Shown piece after piece: positions 53,339 to 61,729 of a stretch of 64,000 bases of DNA (position 1 is its first letter; each line of letters opens with the position of its first letter). The position numbers were made by a program, and so were the translations under genes. Source of the stretch: Bacillota bacterium (lineage in GTDB: Bacteria; Bacillota; Clostridia; Acetivibrionales; Acetivibrionaceae); contig JAEWSG010000228.1 in the NCBI GenBank assembly GCA_023398495.1, positions 1-64,000 of the forward strand. The letters run 5' to 3'. Below the pieces are notes generated by a model that made no database searches, was not told the origin of the DNA, and saw only the letters and a program-made list of their open reading frames with translations.

Positions 53339-54790
53339 CTATTTGATACCTAAAAGAATTTTTCTAAGCATTCCAAAGTCTATTGAATTAACCGCTCCGT
53401 CCTGGTTTAAATCAGCAGCCTTAAGACTATCACCTATAAGTTTTTCTATACCTAGAAGGTGTTTCCTTAAGTAACCAAAGTCAATTGAGTTAACTGATTT
53501 GTCACCGTTAATATCGCCCACCACAATTTCCGAACTATCCGGTTTCCAAATTTTAAAATTACCGCTACAGTGAAGTAATGCCATCATATAAAGCATTCCG
53601 TCATAGTATCTCCATTGTCCGCTTGGTATGCCCACATTCCATAATTCCTCAACAAATTCTCCTCCTTTGTCTGTTGTAGATGCCAAAGCTGTTACTGCGT
53701 TCATGGCAACAAGACCTTGGGAATGATCACTTGACAATTTCGAGCCATTTATGTTGTATTGATTTCCGTAAGTCTTAATACCCTGACTATAGAAGAAATT
53801 CTGTATTCTATCTGCAAAGGTCTTTTGCCATGCATCTTTCGCCCACCAAGCATAGTCAAAACCTATGTTTCCAGCTACACGCCATGCATCAAACCTGAAA
53901 TCTGCATGACCGCTTGCCCAAGATACATCTTTTGGAGACCCGTCAAAGTTTGAGTAATCTGGTGCCAATCCTGTTGTCGGGTGAGTTGCTTTCTGGAAAT
54001 GCTGTCTACTGGCACTTGCTGCTTCACTCCAGAAAGTATTGTCCTTATCTGCCCAAAGAGCCCACAATTCATAGAATCCAGGCAAGTGATAGGAAGGATC
54101 GCTAAATTGGGCTGCATCACCTATAGGACAAAATACAACCAGTTTATTGGATTTATTAAACATGTTTTCACCGACACCGTCATCAGCCTGATGAAGCATT
54201 GCATCAAGAATGGACTGAGCCTCTGCTTTATAATTGAATATACCTGCCCCATCCCCCCAACGATGTGATGCAAAAAACAACGCCGTAGCAAAATATTCCT
54301 CGCCGTCTGATGCAGGAGTATTATCTATCTTATTTCCTGATTTATCGCACTGCCACGCAAAGAAGCCTTTAAACTGGCCATCAGAATGCCACATATGCTC
54401 TTTAGCCCATTTCCATAGCATATTAAATTCTTTCTGCTTGTCCATCTGTACACAAATCATCATTCCATAGGACATACCTTCACTGCGGATATCATTATCT
54501 CCTACATCCAAAATATAAGCCTTATCAGTACCTACCGGGTAAAAAACTCTCTCTGTGCTGTCGTTACCATAAAATAGCTGGTTGAAAGCTGTTTCCAGCT
54601 TCCCGTCAATTTCTGTCTGGGACTTCCCAATCTCAGCAAAAAGGTTACGATATGTATTCGATTCGTATGCCCCTACAGAAGGGGGTGTTGCAGCACTGAC
54701 TTCTATTACTGGGAATAGCACGGCTGTTGTAATCAGTGATATATTTAATAAAAACACTGCACACCTTTTCATTAGTTTTGATGCAAACAT
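53339..54790 (-). CDS. secreted GH8 glycoside hydrolase with type I dockerin (xylanase / Rex-like)
   Basis: A 483-residue secreted enzyme: signal peptide (to about residue 33, ending VSAA), GH8 catalytic domain (about 38-415) and a two-repeat dockerin (about 422-483). Sequence is closest to reducing-end xylose-releasing exo-oligoxylanases and GH8 xylanases: TYRNLFAEIGKSQTEI, the acid Glu in RSEGMSYGMMI, DGEEYFATALFFASHRWGDG, SDPSYHLPGFYELWALWA and the probable base Asp in FRFDAWRVAGNIG. Dockerin loops GDINGDKSVNSIDFGYLRK and ADLNQDGAVNSIDFGMLRK both carry Ser-Ile at the cohesin-contact positions. It would attach to a cellulosome scaffoldin. Exact substrate is inferred. Confidence 0.9.
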   Translation of the reverse strand: MFASKLMKRCAVFLLNISLITTAVLFPVIEVSAATPPSVGAYESNTYRNLFAEIGKSQTEIDGKLETAFNQLFYGNDSTERVFYPVGTDKAYILDVGDNDIRSEGMSYGMMICVQMDKQKEFNMLWKWAKEHMWHSDGQFKGFFAWQCDKSGNKIDNTPASDGEEYFATALFFASHRWGDGAGIFNYKAEAQSILDAMLHQADDGVGENMFNKSNKLVVFCPIGDAAQFSDPSYHLPGFYELWALWADKDNTFWSEAASASRQHFQKATHPTTGLAPDYSNFDGSPKDVSWASGHADFRFDAWRVAGNIGFDYAWWAKDAWQKTFADRIQNFFYSQGIKTYGNQYNINGSKLSSDHSQGLVAMNAVTALASTTDKGGEFVEELWNVGIPSGQWRYYDGMLYMMALLHCSGNFKIWKPDSSEIVVGDINGDKSVNSIDFGYLRKHLLGIEKLIGDSLKAADLNQDGAVNSIDFGMLRKILLGIK

Positions 54791-54953
54791 TTTTACTTCC
54801 TCCTCGTATTAATTTTCTTACAATATCCACTAAAATCAGTATGATCCGGATCTTATACCAACTTTCCTAAAGGATATTTATCTGTCTGACATATATATAC
54901 TTCGTTACTACTGGCAAAATCATCTGATTTTTGTCAAAAAAATTGGATATGTC

Positions 54954-54986
54954 AAAAAAAGTTTGTTAAAAAAACAAACTTTTTTT
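54954..54986 (-). terminator. terminator of the Myb-like gene
   Basis: A 14-bp stem AAAAAAAGTTTGTT/AACAAACTTTTTTT with a 5-nt loop gives a long T-run on either strand. It lies about 70 bases after the stop of the 55054-55371 gene. Its core matches the stem at 35365-35408. Confidence 0.7.
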
Positions 54987-55053
54987 CAAGGAATTTATAT
55001 GTAAATATTTTGGAATTGACCCCACAATAGTGAAAGTAATCTATGAAATATCA

Positions 55054-55371
55054 TTAAACCTTTCTTTTCTTTTTAATCATTTTGGGGTATATATTTAATA
55101 AATTAGCTCTTTCATATACAGCATGACGAGACCTGTATAATAAATTTGATGCAGATACAGTTGAAAGCATTTCTGCATAGTTAACTAAAAATTGTTCTTC
55201 TTCTTTTGTCCATAGTCTGGATATGTTGTCTGTTTTTAATTTATGTAAATTATTATTAAATGCTATAACAAGTAGTTCATATAAATCAATTTGCAAAAAA
55301 AATTGAATTTCGGAAAGAGTTTTGTTACCCCAATTCTTTCTTAAGTATTCAACAATACTATTGTTAGACAA
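55054..55371 (-). CDS. small Myb/SANT-like DNA-binding protein
   Basis: A 105-residue basic protein. Residues about 50-95 (LWTKEEEQFLVNYAEMLSTV, LLYRSRHAVYERANLLNI) show the Trp-x-x-E-E-E-x-F-L helix and spacing of a Myb/SANT-type domain; a similar weaker helix precedes it. It is divergent from the adjacent cytosine methyltransferase gene and AT-rich like it, so it may belong to the same acquired segment. Function unknown. Confidence 0.55.
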   Translation of the reverse strand: MSNNSIVEYLRKNWGNKTLSEIQFFLQIDLYELLVIAFNNNLHKLKTDNISRLWTKEEEQFLVNYAEMLSTVSASNLLYRSRHAVYERANLLNIYPKMIKKKRKV

Positions 55372-55620
55372 TGTAATTCCCCTTTACTATTGTTGTAATA
55401 AGTATTTAAGTAAACAATTATATATCTCATAGACAATAATATTATCTCATAAATACGTTGACGTGTAAATAATTCAAAAATAGTATAAATAATAGCAATA
55501 TAATATTAAACAATGTATAATTATTTGTGAATTATTTAATTATTTATTTATGAGCATATTGCGAACATATGTTCTGTATGATATGATAATTATGTTTAAT
55601 AATACTATGGAGTGAAGCGA

Positions 55621-56658
55621 ATGAGGAAGTTTAACAATTTAACTTTTATCGATTTATTTGCTGGAATTGGTGGTTTTAGGAGGTCCCTTGAACATTACGG
55701 TGCAAATTGCGTATTTTCATCTGAAATTGATGCGTATGCTTGTAAGACATATAGAGCAAATTACGGTGAAACACCTTGTGGAGACATTACAAAAATAAGT
55801 AACGAGCAAATACCTAGGCATGACATTTTATGTGCTGGCTTTCCCTGTCAAGCATTTAGTATTAGTGGAAAACAATTGGGCTTTGAAGATGCTCGAGGCA
55901 CTTTGTTTTTTGAAATTGCCCGCATAGTCAATCATCACAAACCAAAAATTTTGTTTTTAGAAAATGTTAAAAATTTGGTTCGTCATAATAATAATATGAC
56001 TTTTAAGCATATACATAATATATTAGATAATTTAGGTTATGTAATATATTACAAAATACTAAATGCAGGAGACTTTGGTGTCCCTCAAAATAGAGAAAGG
56101 GTATATATTGTATGTTTCAGGAAGGATTTGGAAGTTAATTATTATCAATTCCCTGAACAAATCAAAAAACATATCTATCTAAAAGATATTTTGTTAACAG
56201 ACGATGAAACTCACCAATATGTTATCGAACGTGATGATATAGTTATTTGGGACAAAGTTATTACAAAGTGTCAGCCAAAACCCATTAGAGTTGGTACTAT
56301 TAATAAAGGCGGTCAAGGTGAAAGGGTATATAGTCCATATGGTCATGCCATAACATTATCTGCTCATGGAGGAGGCGCTGGGGCAAAGACAGGTGCTTAC
56401 TTAATAAATGGACGTGTTCGTAAACTAGCTCCAAGAGAATGTTGTTTAGTACAGGGATTTCCTAATGATTTTAAAATTCCTGTATCAGATAGTCAAGCAT
56501 ATAAGCAGTTTGGTAATAGTGTTGCTGTGCCTGTACTAAAAGCGATTCTCGATAGCATAGTTAACTTAAGCCAGCTGAGAACGTATACTATTTCTAGTAA
56601 TGATAAGAGTGACTATGAAAACACTAATAATGAAATAGAATCACATATATTTTTTTAA
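55621..56658 (+). CDS. DNA (cytosine-5) methyltransferase of a type II RM system
   Basis: About 345 residues with all core C5-MTase motifs in order: I FIDLFAGIGGFRRSLE, IV CAGFPCQAFSISGKQLGF (catalytic Cys), VI FLENVKNLV, VIII GVPQNRERVYIV, a target-recognition region (about 195-265), IX RKLAPRECCLVQGFP and X QFGNSVAVPV. The ATG at 55621 follows GGAG; a GTG nine bases upstream is less likely. Its last 18 bases overlap the convergent endonuclease gene. The recognition site cannot be read from sequence. Confidence 0.95.
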   Translation: MRKFNNLTFIDLFAGIGGFRRSLEHYGANCVFSSEIDAYACKTYRANYGETPCGDITKISNEQIPRHDILCAGFPCQAFSISGKQLGFEDARGTLFFEIARIVNHHKPKILFLENVKNLVRHNNNMTFKHIHNILDNLGYVIYYKILNAGDFGVPQNRERVYIVCFRKDLEVNYYQFPEQIKKHIYLKDILLTDDETHQYVIERDDIVIWDKVITKCQPKPIRVGTINKGGQGERVYSPYGHAITLSAHGGGAGAKTGAYLINGRVRKLAPRECCLVQGFPNDFKIPVSDSQAYKQFGNSVAVPVLKAILDSIVNLSQLRTYTISSNDKSDYENTNNEIESHIFF

Positions 56659-57474
56659 TTCATTTTTCAAGATATTAAGACTACTTGAAGAATTAGAATC
56701 CCCTACGTACCTTAAACTAAATACTACATTAGCATTATTAGTTTTACTCAATTTTTTTATAATATATTTGTTACTATTAAGCCTATCTTCAGATATGTAC
56801 ATATCACTATCTAAATAGCATTTGCTTTTGTTTAAATAAGTGTCAGAATCTAATGTTACTACAAGTTTATTGTCAATTTTCTTAACTTCCTTTACTTTAC
56901 ATCTCATGTTCCGTAGGTGTTCCTGTACAAGTCTCTCTGCAAACATAAAATCAGATTTAGGTATGTTTCTTGAACCACTTTTTTTTCTGCGTAAACAGGC
57001 AGAAACAACAAAGTATTGTCCAAGTTGATCAAGTGGTACAATTACTTTATTTGTACCAAGTGAAGTAGAAGTTATAATAAATTTTGAGCCTTTTGCCTTG
57101 TAATGCTCCTTTATCCATCCTATAAGAACACCATTAGGACATTTAATATTAATAGCTGATTGCTGAACATTGGTGTATAAATCAATATTTCTGTTCAAGT
57201 AATCAATTATTTGTCTGGAATAAATATTTCCGGAGAACTTATTCCTTGGTGAGTAAGAGAATTTATTATTATTATCTAGGACGACAAATTGACCACTTTG
57301 AGATGGAGACAGCTTTGCTTCAATTGAAAAAACAGAAGCATTTTTCTTAGTAACTTCAATATCTGAAGATGTTGAGTCGCTTCCTCCATTGCACTTAAAA
57401 TTAAAAGGATAATCCTTTAAGGCATTATTTAGATAATTACAACATTCCTGTTCAAAAAGTTGCCAGTTTTCCAT
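56641..57474 (-). CDS. predicted type II restriction endonuclease (PD-(D/E)XK)
   Basis: About 277 residues. The N-terminal third has a PD-(D/E)XK-like site, SSDIEV followed after about ten residues by FSIEAKL, preceded by the helix LFEQECCNYLNNALKDYPF. The remainder is novel to me, with an alternating strand pattern. Position beside a cytosine methyltransferase, tail to tail with an 18-base overlap, supports the endonuclease call. The ATG at 57474 follows AAAGGA; a GTG at 57492 is an alternative. Confidence 0.75.
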   Translation of the reverse strand: MENWQLFEQECCNYLNNALKDYPFNFKCNGGSDSTSSDIEVTKKNASVFSIEAKLSPSQSGQFVVLDNNNKFSYSPRNKFSGNIYSRQIIDYLNRNIDLYTNVQQSAINIKCPNGVLIGWIKEHYKAKGSKFIITSTSLGTNKVIVPLDQLGQYFVVSACLRRKKSGSRNIPKSDFMFAERLVQEHLRNMRCKVKEVKKIDNKLVVTLDSDTYLNKSKCYLDSDMYISEDRLNSNKYIIKKLSKTNNANVVFSLRYVGDSNSSSSLNILKNELKKYM

Positions 57475-57518
57475 AAACGCACATCCTTTCACTTTTAGAG
57501 GTTTGATACAATATATAA

Positions 57519-57749
57519 TTATGTTGCGTGATTTTCCTTACATTCAAAAACAAATAATTTATAGGCAGCAATTTCTAAAGCTAATGCAATTTTTTCAATA
57601 TTATCAAGTGATATACTACGTACACCTCTTTCAACAGCACTTATATATGTTCTATGAAGGCCAGTAATTTCTGCTAATTTTTCTTGTGAATATCCTTTTT
57701 GATTTCTATACTTACGCACATTCACTCCAAACTTTTGGCATATATTCAT
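57519..57749 (-). CDS. XRE-type controller (C) protein of the RM system
   Basis: A 76-residue single-domain helix-turn-helix protein (YSQEKLAEITGLHRTYISAV, RGVRSISLDNIEKIALALEI). Size and place just upstream of the endonuclease gene on the same strand match controller proteins that delay restriction after entry of the system. Inverted repeats lie upstream of its start. Confidence 0.8.
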   Translation of the reverse strand: MNICQKFGVNVRKYRNQKGYSQEKLAEITGLHRTYISAVERGVRSISLDNIEKIALALEIAAYKLFVFECKENHAT

Positions 57750-57786
57750 TACATTTATTACCTCCGTAAAAAAATCTTATTAAATC

Positions 57787-57840
57787 TATACTTATAAGTC
57801 TACAGACAATAAGTTACATGATGGATTTTCTATAAGTATA
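57787..57840 (-). promoter_or_regulatory. candidate C-box operators upstream of the controller gene
   Basis: TATACTTATA at 57787-57796 (within the palindrome ACTTATAAGT, 57790-57799) recurs inverted as TATAAGTATA at 57831-57840, 38 bases upstream of the controller start. Spacing suits a dimer-binding operator, but this is inferred. Confidence 0.35.
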
Positions 57841-58008
57841 ATGACAGTTGTTAGAAATATAGATAACGTACACTAAAGTTAAATCTATATAGCACCCAAA
57901 CGTTATCTAATTTAGGTGAAAAACGTCATATAATTTTAGTTTTAGAGTTTTTCATCTATATCACCCTAAGCAAAGAGAATATGCACCACCTGATTTGCGT
58001 TAAACTTC

Positions 58009-59535
58009 TTACATTTTCCTGTCCAGACTTCTATATTGTATTGCCTCAAGTAGATGTTCCTGTCTGATATCTTCACTAGCATCCATATCTGCAATTGTCC
58101 TCGCCACCTTAAGAATCCTGTTATGAGCCCTTGCACTAAGGCCCAGCCTATCAAATGCACTCTTTAATATCTCTTTGCATTTGTCATCAAGTTTGCAGTA
58201 CTTCTTTATCAACATAGGTGTCAGCTCTGCATTAGAATAAATACTTAATCCCTCATATCTCTCCTGCTGTAGCTTTCTGGCTTTGTTTACCCGCTTTCTT
58301 ATAACACTTGACTTTTCTCCCTGTTCTCTACTTTCAAGATCTTTATACTTTACTGAAGCTACTTCAATTTGTAGGTCTATTCTGTCGAGCAGGGGGCCGG
58401 ACAATTTTCCCAAATACTGCTGAATCTGTTTGGGTGTACAAGTGCACTCCTTAGATTCATCGAGATAGTTACCACACTTGCAAGGGTTTGCTGCACATAT
58501 CAAGGTTGTCCTTGCAGGGTATGTAAAAGTAGCATTAATCCTTGAAATTGTAACTGCTCCATCTTCTAAAGGCTGTCTTAATACCTCAAGTGCACTTTTA
58601 TCAAACTCAGGCAACTCATCTAAAAACAGTACTCCAAAATGTGCCAGACTTATTTCCCCAGGTTTTGGGTACTTTCCACCACCGATAAGACTAACGTTTG
58701 AAATTGTGTGATGTGGTGCTCTAAATGGCCTTTGAGTAATCAGCGAGGTTTTGGCAGGCAGGCTTCCGGCTATACTATGTATCTTAGTTACTTCGAGAGC
58801 TTCATCAAAGGTCATGGAAGGAAGAATAGTATACAATCTCTTGGCAATCATTGTCTTACCACAGCCTGGACTTCCAATCATAATACAATTGTGCCCTCCG
58901 GAAGCTGCGACTTCAAGTGCGCGTTTTGCATTTTCCTGTCCTTTTACATCTGCAAAATCCACATCATACGCAATATTGGTTTCAAAGAGTTCATTAATAT
59001 CAATGTCATGCCTATCCAATTTACAAACACCGTTCAAGTGATTTACTACATCAACTATGTTTTTTGCCGGCAGTACATTTATTCCACTAACTACTGCAGC
59101 CTCATCTGCATTTTCAAGAGGCAGAACGATGTTTTCAATACCGCTTTGCCTTGCACTTATAATCATAGGCAGAACACCCTTAACCGGTTTAATTTCACCG
59201 TCTAGTGAAAGCTCCCCCATAAAGGCATAGTCTTCAATATCTCGATTACTAACTTGCTCGGTAGCAACTAATATTCCAAGTGCAATCGGAAGATCAAAGG
59301 CTGACCCTTCCTTTTTCTTGTCTGCCGGAGCAAGGTTTACCGTAATTCTTTTTATAGGAAATTCAAGACCTGCATTTTTTATGGCTGCACGGACACGTTC
59401 TTTGGACTCTTTTACCGCAGTATCTCCAAGTCCAACCATGTCAAAAGACGGAATTCCATTAGATATATCTGTCTCAACAATGACAACATACCCATCGATT
59501 CCCATAAGACCAAAGCTCTTTACCTTTGATAGCAT
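58009..59535 (-). CDS. comM: ComM/YifB family AAA+ ATPase (Mg chelatase-like)
   Basis: A 508-residue protein: N-terminal Lon-like domain (MLSKVKSFGLMGIDGYVVIV, GLEFPIKRITVNLAPADKKK), AAA+ core with Walker A CIMIGSPGCGKTMIAKRL and Walker B GVLFLDELPEFDKSALEVLRQ-type segment, and the C-terminal ChlI-like part (LGLSARAHNRILKVARTIAD). ComM is a branch-migration helicase used in transformation. It usually lies directly upstream of dprA. Confidence 0.95.
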   Translation of the reverse strand: MLSKVKSFGLMGIDGYVVIVETDISNGIPSFDMVGLGDTAVKESKERVRAAIKNAGLEFPIKRITVNLAPADKKKEGSAFDLPIALGILVATEQVSNRDIEDYAFMGELSLDGEIKPVKGVLPMIISARQSGIENIVLPLENADEAAVVSGINVLPAKNIVDVVNHLNGVCKLDRHDIDINELFETNIAYDVDFADVKGQENAKRALEVAASGGHNCIMIGSPGCGKTMIAKRLYTILPSMTFDEALEVTKIHSIAGSLPAKTSLITQRPFRAPHHTISNVSLIGGGKYPKPGEISLAHFGVLFLDELPEFDKSALEVLRQPLEDGAVTISRINATFTYPARTTLICAANPCKCGNYLDESKECTCTPKQIQQYLGKLSGPLLDRIDLQIEVASVKYKDLESREQGEKSSVIRKRVNKARKLQQERYEGLSIYSNAELTPMLIKKYCKLDDKCKEILKSAFDRLGLSARAHNRILKVARTIADMDASEDIRQEHLLEAIQYRSLDRKM

Positions 59536-59645
59536 ATGCCACGACCTTCCACATATTCTATTTTTTCGATATATATTTATTATACAAATTTACAGCAATA
59601 AAAACAATTGTATTAGAAAAGATTACATAATTTTGTTTAAGGTAG

Positions 59646-59669
59646 TTCCAAAAAAATAACTGGTCAATT
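59646..59669 (-). repeat. 24-nt dispersed repeat shared with 32027-32050
   Basis: The minus strand reads AATTGACCAGTTATTTTTT plus TGGAA, matching the copy between fliY and cheY at 23 of 24 positions. It directly abuts the 71-bp inverted-repeat element. Confidence 0.55.
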
Positions 59670-59740
59670 GGTGTTTCAAAAAAGCTGATTTTATTGGGTT
59701 GTAACTATAAACTTTGCCTAATGAATTTTTTTGAAACACC
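59670..59740. mobile_element. 71-bp MITE-like element with perfect 14-bp terminal inverted repeats
   Basis: GGTGTTTCAAAAAA (59670-59683) is the exact inverse of TTTTTTGAAACACC (59727-59740). The interior holds the 32-bp segment also found at 53286-53317. No clear target-site duplication is visible. It could instead be a long-loop terminator, but the stem lacks one following T-run. Confidence 0.45.
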
Positions 59741-59880
59741 TAAGTATTTGATTTACCTTGCAATAATATATCCTATGACCTTTTGCAAAAGATTTTATTT
59801 GCTTCCTAATTTTATAATATAGTAAAACTTGCAATATAATGATATAATTATATAAAATTTTACACAGATAGGATACTGAT

Positions 59881-60438
59881 ATGAAAAGACTACTATTAGT
59901 TTTGTCAACAATTATATTATTTGTAAATATTATAGGGTGTACAACAGTTTCAGATACAACTAACGCTTTTGCTACTAACCAAAATCTGATTATCAACTCA
60001 TCTACACCAACAATAGTTCAATCCGCCACTTTAAACAGTTCTGATTCTATCACATTAGAACCTTCTGAAATACCAGCATCAGCACCAGAAAACAAAAAGA
60101 CTTCTGAAGTTTCACCAACAGCCGAAGTTGGAACCATCGTTGCAGCTAGTGATGATAACACAATAAAAATTGACAAAAAAACTTCAGCAATTAAAGAACA
60201 AGCTCCACCTAATGAAAGCGAAACATCAAATACAGATTCTAGTGTTATAAAAGCTACAGCCGAAAAAACTAGAGAAGAAACAGAAAAGAAAGAAGTTACG
60301 ATTTATGTAACTAAAACCGGGGAAAAATATCATAGTAATGGATGTCAATATCTACGAAAGAGTAAAATACCCATTAGTCTGGATAATGCTAAAGATCAGG
60401 GATATACTCCTTGTAGCAGATGCAACCCACCCGTCTAG
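59881..60438 (+). CDS. lipoprotein with C-terminal Cys-rich YHSxxC domain
   Basis: A 185-residue lipoprotein: signal with lipobox (FVNIIGC, Cys20), a Ser/Thr/Glu-rich linker of about 110 residues, and a 36-residue C-terminal module KYHSNGCQYLRKSKIPISLD, ending GYTPCSRCNPP. This module, with its three Cys and one His, is a small Ada-like metal-binding fold often attached to secreted nucleases or beta-lactamase-fold proteins. Here it has no enzymatic partner domain. Confidence 0.75.
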   Translation: MKRLLLVLSTIILFVNIIGCTTVSDTTNAFATNQNLIINSSTPTIVQSATLNSSDSITLEPSEIPASAPENKKTSEVSPTAEVGTIVAASDDNTIKIDKKTSAIKEQAPPNESETSNTDSSVIKATAEKTREETEKKEVTIYVTKTGEKYHSNGCQYLRKSKIPISLDNAKDQGYTPCSRCNPPV

Positions 60439-60462
60439 TAATACTGTTTTGCTATAGATTTC

Positions 60463-60505
60463 AGCGGGTCATATATCACCTATAGCGGGTCAAATTTGAC
60501 CCGCT
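60463..60505. repeat. palindrome and direct repeats, possible IS scar
   Basis: AGCGGGTCA occurs at 60463-60471 and 60484-60492, the second inside a perfect 22-bp palindrome (60484-60505) with AGCGGGTCAAA as one arm. It can act as a hairpin terminator for the lipoprotein gene, but the sequence resembles short repeats at the ends of IS21-like elements. Confidence 0.4.
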
Positions 60506-60838
60506 GCTTTTAGAGTAACTCAACCAAACATGCTAATTTACTCCGGTTTTAGTTAATGATCATTGAGGTATAATTTGGGTAAAGAACGCGCGAAAGGAAA
60601 GGGTTCTAAGATGTATTGTGGTAAGGACACAAAAGGCGGTGTAGTAATAAATGTCCAATGAAAAGAATTTCAATTGAGATACGGATTCTGCTCCCATGTT
60701 CCAAAAGAGCCAGTGTGCAGTTATAATTGATCGGGAGTAACTGATTGTAGTAAGCCTTCGTAAGCTTCTTCTATTGTCCATTTATAATCATTTATGTACA
60801 CTTCTCTAAGATAAGCTACTTGTGATACACCTCTATAA
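60506..60838. other. gene-free gap, possible decayed coding remnants
   Basis: No gene is supported. A 37-codon open frame on the minus strand (60721-60840, containing YLREVYINDYKWTIEEAYEG) looks protein-like but has no start, so it may be a gene remnant. Confidence 0.35.
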
Positions 60839-61174
60839 TTAAAATGGATTATGGAAATCATTGAAGTGGTTAGAATTGTTCAAGTTGTTGAAGTCTTCTA
60901 GTTGTTTGTCAAATTGTTGTTTGTCAAATTGTTGTTTGTCAACTTGTGCTTGATCCCTTAGTTGTTGTTCCTGGTATTCACGTTGTTGTTGTTCCTGGTA
61001 TTCATGTTGTTGTTCCTGAAATTGGCGTTGAAATTCACTTGCAGCTTCCATAGTATAATCAAGATTAGAACGACGATTTCGATTTTTATTGCAGCGTTTT
61101 TTCTTATTCTTATTGGAAGCATCACTAAGAGCTATTAATAATAAGAGAAAAAGTACAAATAGTAAAAAACCCAT
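60839..61174 (-). CDS. Gln-rich membrane-anchored repeat protein
   Basis: A 111-residue protein with one N-terminal membrane helix (about 2-17), a basic stretch (KNKKKRCNKNRNRRSN), and a Gln-rich region with tandem repeats (EYQEQQ twice, DKQQF twice) before an Asn/His/Phe tail. A strong AAGGAGG site precedes the ATG, so it is likely translated. I recognise no family; it resembles in composition other anchored coiled or disordered proteins. Confidence 0.65.
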   Translation of the reverse strand: MGFLLFVLFLLLLIALSDASNKNKKKRCNKNRNRRSNLDYTMEAASEFQRQFQEQQHEYQEQQQREYQEQQLRDQAQVDKQQFDKQQFDKQLEDFNNLNNSNHFNDFHNPF

Positions 61175-61483
61175 TGGGAGTCCTCCTTAATTCAAATATT
61201 GGTTCGTTATTTGCATAAATGTTCTTATCCATTCTTTAGCCTTTTCATTCATCATTCCATCTTTTGTCTAGCTTAACCGATTTAATACCTGCCTTCTTGC
61301 TGTTCTTAAATATGATTTGATACCACTTCATTTCTCTAATATACTCTCTCTTTATTTATCGGAATTTTTTTCTAAGTTTTTTAACATCAAATGTACTCCT
61401 GTCTGTAAAAATTCTCTTTAGGTGGCTGCAATATTATAAAAAAGTATATCTGATGTATTTCAGATAAAAAGGAAGTGTTTTTT
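61175..61483. other. gene-free gap
   Basis: About 300 AT-rich bases between the Gln-rich gene and a small divergent ORF. I see no RNA or repeat here, only the ribosome site of the following gene (AAAAGGAAG near 61467-61475). Confidence 0.5.
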
Positions 61484-61645
61484 ATGCAGATAGAGCAAAA
61501 ATCATTAACTCTTAACACCATTGGAATTGAAATTTGTCACCCTGATTGGACAGGGAAATTTACTGATGTTACTCTAAACGCAGTCAAAGAACTAGTTGTT
61601 ACAGCAATGCTAATAAATTTAGAAAATAAATTAAAGGGAAAATAA
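61484..61645 (+). CDS. 53-residue protein of unknown function
   Basis: A short frame with ATG at 61484 and TAA at 61643-61645, preceded by AAAAGGAAG about ten bases upstream. The sequence (IEICHPDWTGKFTDVTLNAV then KELVVTAMLINLENK) has the balance of a small folded or helical protein. I recognise no family. Confidence 0.5.
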   Translation: MQIEQKSLTLNTIGIEICHPDWTGKFTDVTLNAVKELVVTAMLINLENKLKGK

Positions 61646-61729
61646 CATTCCTTTTTTTTATGATTAAACTTTGTGAATCCCCAGAATTTTTAATAATGAT
61701 TTTATATTACCTTATATAGAATAATTTTA

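Noticed and set aside
60560..60781. 73-residue minus-strand ORF
   Set aside because: No ribosome site and composition unlike a protein; a different frame in the same place looks more like a remnant.
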